From Peptoniphilus stercorisuis (GTDB lineage Bacteria; Bacillota; Clostridia; Tissierellales; Peptoniphilaceae): DNA of 64,000 nucleotides. The DNA lies in contig NZ_JAGGLJ010000004.1 of NCBI RefSeq assembly GCF_017874395.1, positions 62,001 through 126,000 of the forward strand. The letters run 5' to 3'. Under the pieces are notes generated by a model, which was not told where the DNA came from, made no database searches, and saw only the letters and a list, made by a program, of their open reading frames with translations. This document shows positions 63,222 through 64,000 of the stretch, one piece after another. The stretch's first letter is position 1; each line of letters starts with the position of its first letter. A program made the position numbers and the translations under genes.

Positions 63222-63907
63222 TCAGCAAATCCAACCTTTTTAGCTTTTGCTAGTTGAGTTTCAGCATTAGCTTTAATGGAATAGGCCCCTATTTGGACTC
63301 TATAGAGTTTCTTTGTAGCGGGGGTAATAGTAGCAGGCTTACTTTCCCCAACTAATAATTTCTTAACATCTGCCCTAAAAGTATCCATACTTTTACCGTG
63401 CTTTGGAAACCAATTTCTAGGGTCGCTGTGGTTACTGGCTATTCCTTTTTGATGTCCTTCATAGTGTCCAATGATATCTTTTTCAGTAAGCTTATATAAC
63501 TTACAAAGATGCACACATAGCTCCACAGCTTTTTTATAAACCTTATTGAAATAAGAAGCATCATTTAGGTTATCCTCGCAGATTTCAAAGCCAATGTGGG
63601 TATCATTTGCCTTGCCACCTGCATGCCATCCCCTATGATCCCAAGGCAGGGTTTGATAAGTGGCGATAGAGCCATCAGCAAGTTTTCCGATAAATCCATG
63701 GACACAAACCTGCCTACCATCTGGGCGTGGCTGATTCCAATGGTTATTGTATTGGTTCTTTCCTAAAAGGCCATCATCTGGACCAACATATCTTTTAAGA
63801 TTAGGATTATTGGCACCTGTAGAATGAACCATAATTCCTTTTGGAGTGATTGTTTTTCCCGCTTTATAGCATTCATTATTTACAAAGATTAGTTCTCTTA
63901 AATTCAT
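63200..63907 (-). CDS. N-acetylmuramoyl-L-alanine amidase with C-terminal SPOR-like domain (phage-type endolysin)
   Basis: 235 residues. Amidase_2 zinc site: GIMVHSTGANN (His28), WHAGGKANDTHIGFEICED and GHYEGHQKGIASNHSDPRNWF. The last ~40 residues (LYRVQIGAYSIKANAETQLA) are a SPOR-type repeat. It cuts the amide bond between muramic acid and peptide. The start overlaps the stop of the holin gene (TAATG), the standard phage lysis pair. Confidence 0.93.
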   Translation of the reverse strand: MNLRELIFVNNECYKAGKTITPKGIMVHSTGANNPNLKRYVGPDDGLLGKNQYNNHWNQPRPDGRQVCVHGFIGKLADGSIATYQTLPWDHRGWHAGGKANDTHIGFEICEDNLNDASYFNKVYKKAVELCVHLCKLYKLTEKDIIGHYEGHQKGIASNHSDPRNWFPKHGKSMDTFRADVKKLLVGESKPATITPATKKLYRVQIGAYSIKANAETQLAKAKKVGFADAFIKYD

Positions 63908-64000
63908 TACTCATTTCCTCCTTTATTATGCAATTGTGCTAAGATATCTTTTAATTTTTCAGGGATAGGAAGTCCTAATCTTGCAGCATTTTCGAGCATA
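63907..64000 (-). CDS. Phage holin, C-terminal part (runs off right edge)
   Basis: The last 30 residues (LENAARLGLPIPEKLKDILA, QLHNKGGNE) are visible. This tail is typical of phage-lysis/TcdE-like holins. The stop codon shares one base with the amidase start. The rest lies beyond the window. Confidence 0.75.
   Translation of the reverse strand, partial: MLENAARLGLPIPEKLKDILAQLHNKGGNE

Noticed and set aside
1-64000. CRISPR array, tRNA or rRNA genes
   Set aside because: No regularly spaced repeats, tRNA cloverleaf or rRNA sequence was noticed on either strand.

Overview
The window is AT-rich DNA (by eye about 27-30% G+C over most of its length) with strong Shine-Dalgarno sites of the AGGAGG/AGGTGA type. 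It has T-box, FMN and TPP leader RNAs, TTGACA-N17-TATAAT promoters and single-membrane lipoproteins. Together with an incomplete-TCA, sugar-acid and amino-acid fermenting gene set, this points to an anaerobic low-G+C Firmicute of the class Clostridia. No rRNA, tRNA or CRISPR array was seen. The genus cannot be fixed from the sequence alone.

Layout. (1) 1-3.2 kb: 5' part of dnaX (minus), a heptad-repeat lipoprotein and a zinc-ribbon/Lys-rich membrane protein. (2) 3.2-3.6 kb: a T-box leader with its own consensus promoter and terminators but no gene behind it. (3) 3.6-7.9 kb: FMN-riboswitch-controlled ribD-ribE-ribBA-ribH operon ending in a HAD phosphatase. (4) 7.9-9.3 kb: TPP-riboswitch-controlled thiD and a small membrane protein. 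(5) 9.6-13.4 kb: AlkD-like repair protein, acetyltransferase, RpoD-like sigma factor, ProX-type deacylase and a lipoprotein. (6) 13.4-27 kb: a sugar-acid regulon: uxuA, uxuB, a zinc polyol dehydrogenase, a TRAP transporter, a GntR/FCD regulator, a GlpA-like/NAD-oxidoreductase/DUF1667 trio, kdgK, kdgA and an IclR regulator. The enzymes form a plausible route from an aldonate such as L-gulonate through fructuronate and mannonate to KDG, KDPG, pyruvate and glyceraldehyde-3-phosphate. (7) 27-31.6 kb: an ABC-F ribosome-protection-type protein with a leader-peptide attenuator, a MATE exporter with an unassigned leader RNA and a fold-III PLP decarboxylase. (8) 31.7-49.4 kb: transport, regulation and metabolism, including an SbcC/SbcD-like pair, T-box/ykvI-like/ilvE, dps, marR-FUSC, plsY, a TrmB-regulated operon with a broken ornithine-cyclodeaminase-family gene, and azlCD. 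(9) 49.6-53.2 kb: a TIR-domain gene followed by an HNH gene, a YoaP-type acetyltransferase, small unknown genes and a VanZ-like protein.

(10) 53.2 kb to the right edge is a mobile element of visibly higher G+C. It has a tight six-gene cargo operon with two PD-(D/E)XK-like nuclease proteins and DUF1413, three overlapping serine-recombinase genes (one interrupted by an in-frame stop), a SHOCT-like gene and, at the edge, an amidase and a holin. This looks like the lysis-integration end of a prophage or phage-like element. Between the amidase and the recombinases lies a foreign 2.4-kb cassette: a Crp/Fnr regulator, a cupin and a two-gene permease, one half fused to a ferredoxin. It is bounded by a perfect 25-bp direct repeat of the amidase gene's 3' end, so the cassette appears to have entered at the end of the lysin gene while restoring its reading frame.

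The most unusual items are the free-standing T-box, the 25-bp-flanked permease-ferredoxin cassette, the nuclease cargo beside the recombinases, the TIR-HNH pair, the ABC-F leader peptide and three genes each interrupted by one in-frame stop.
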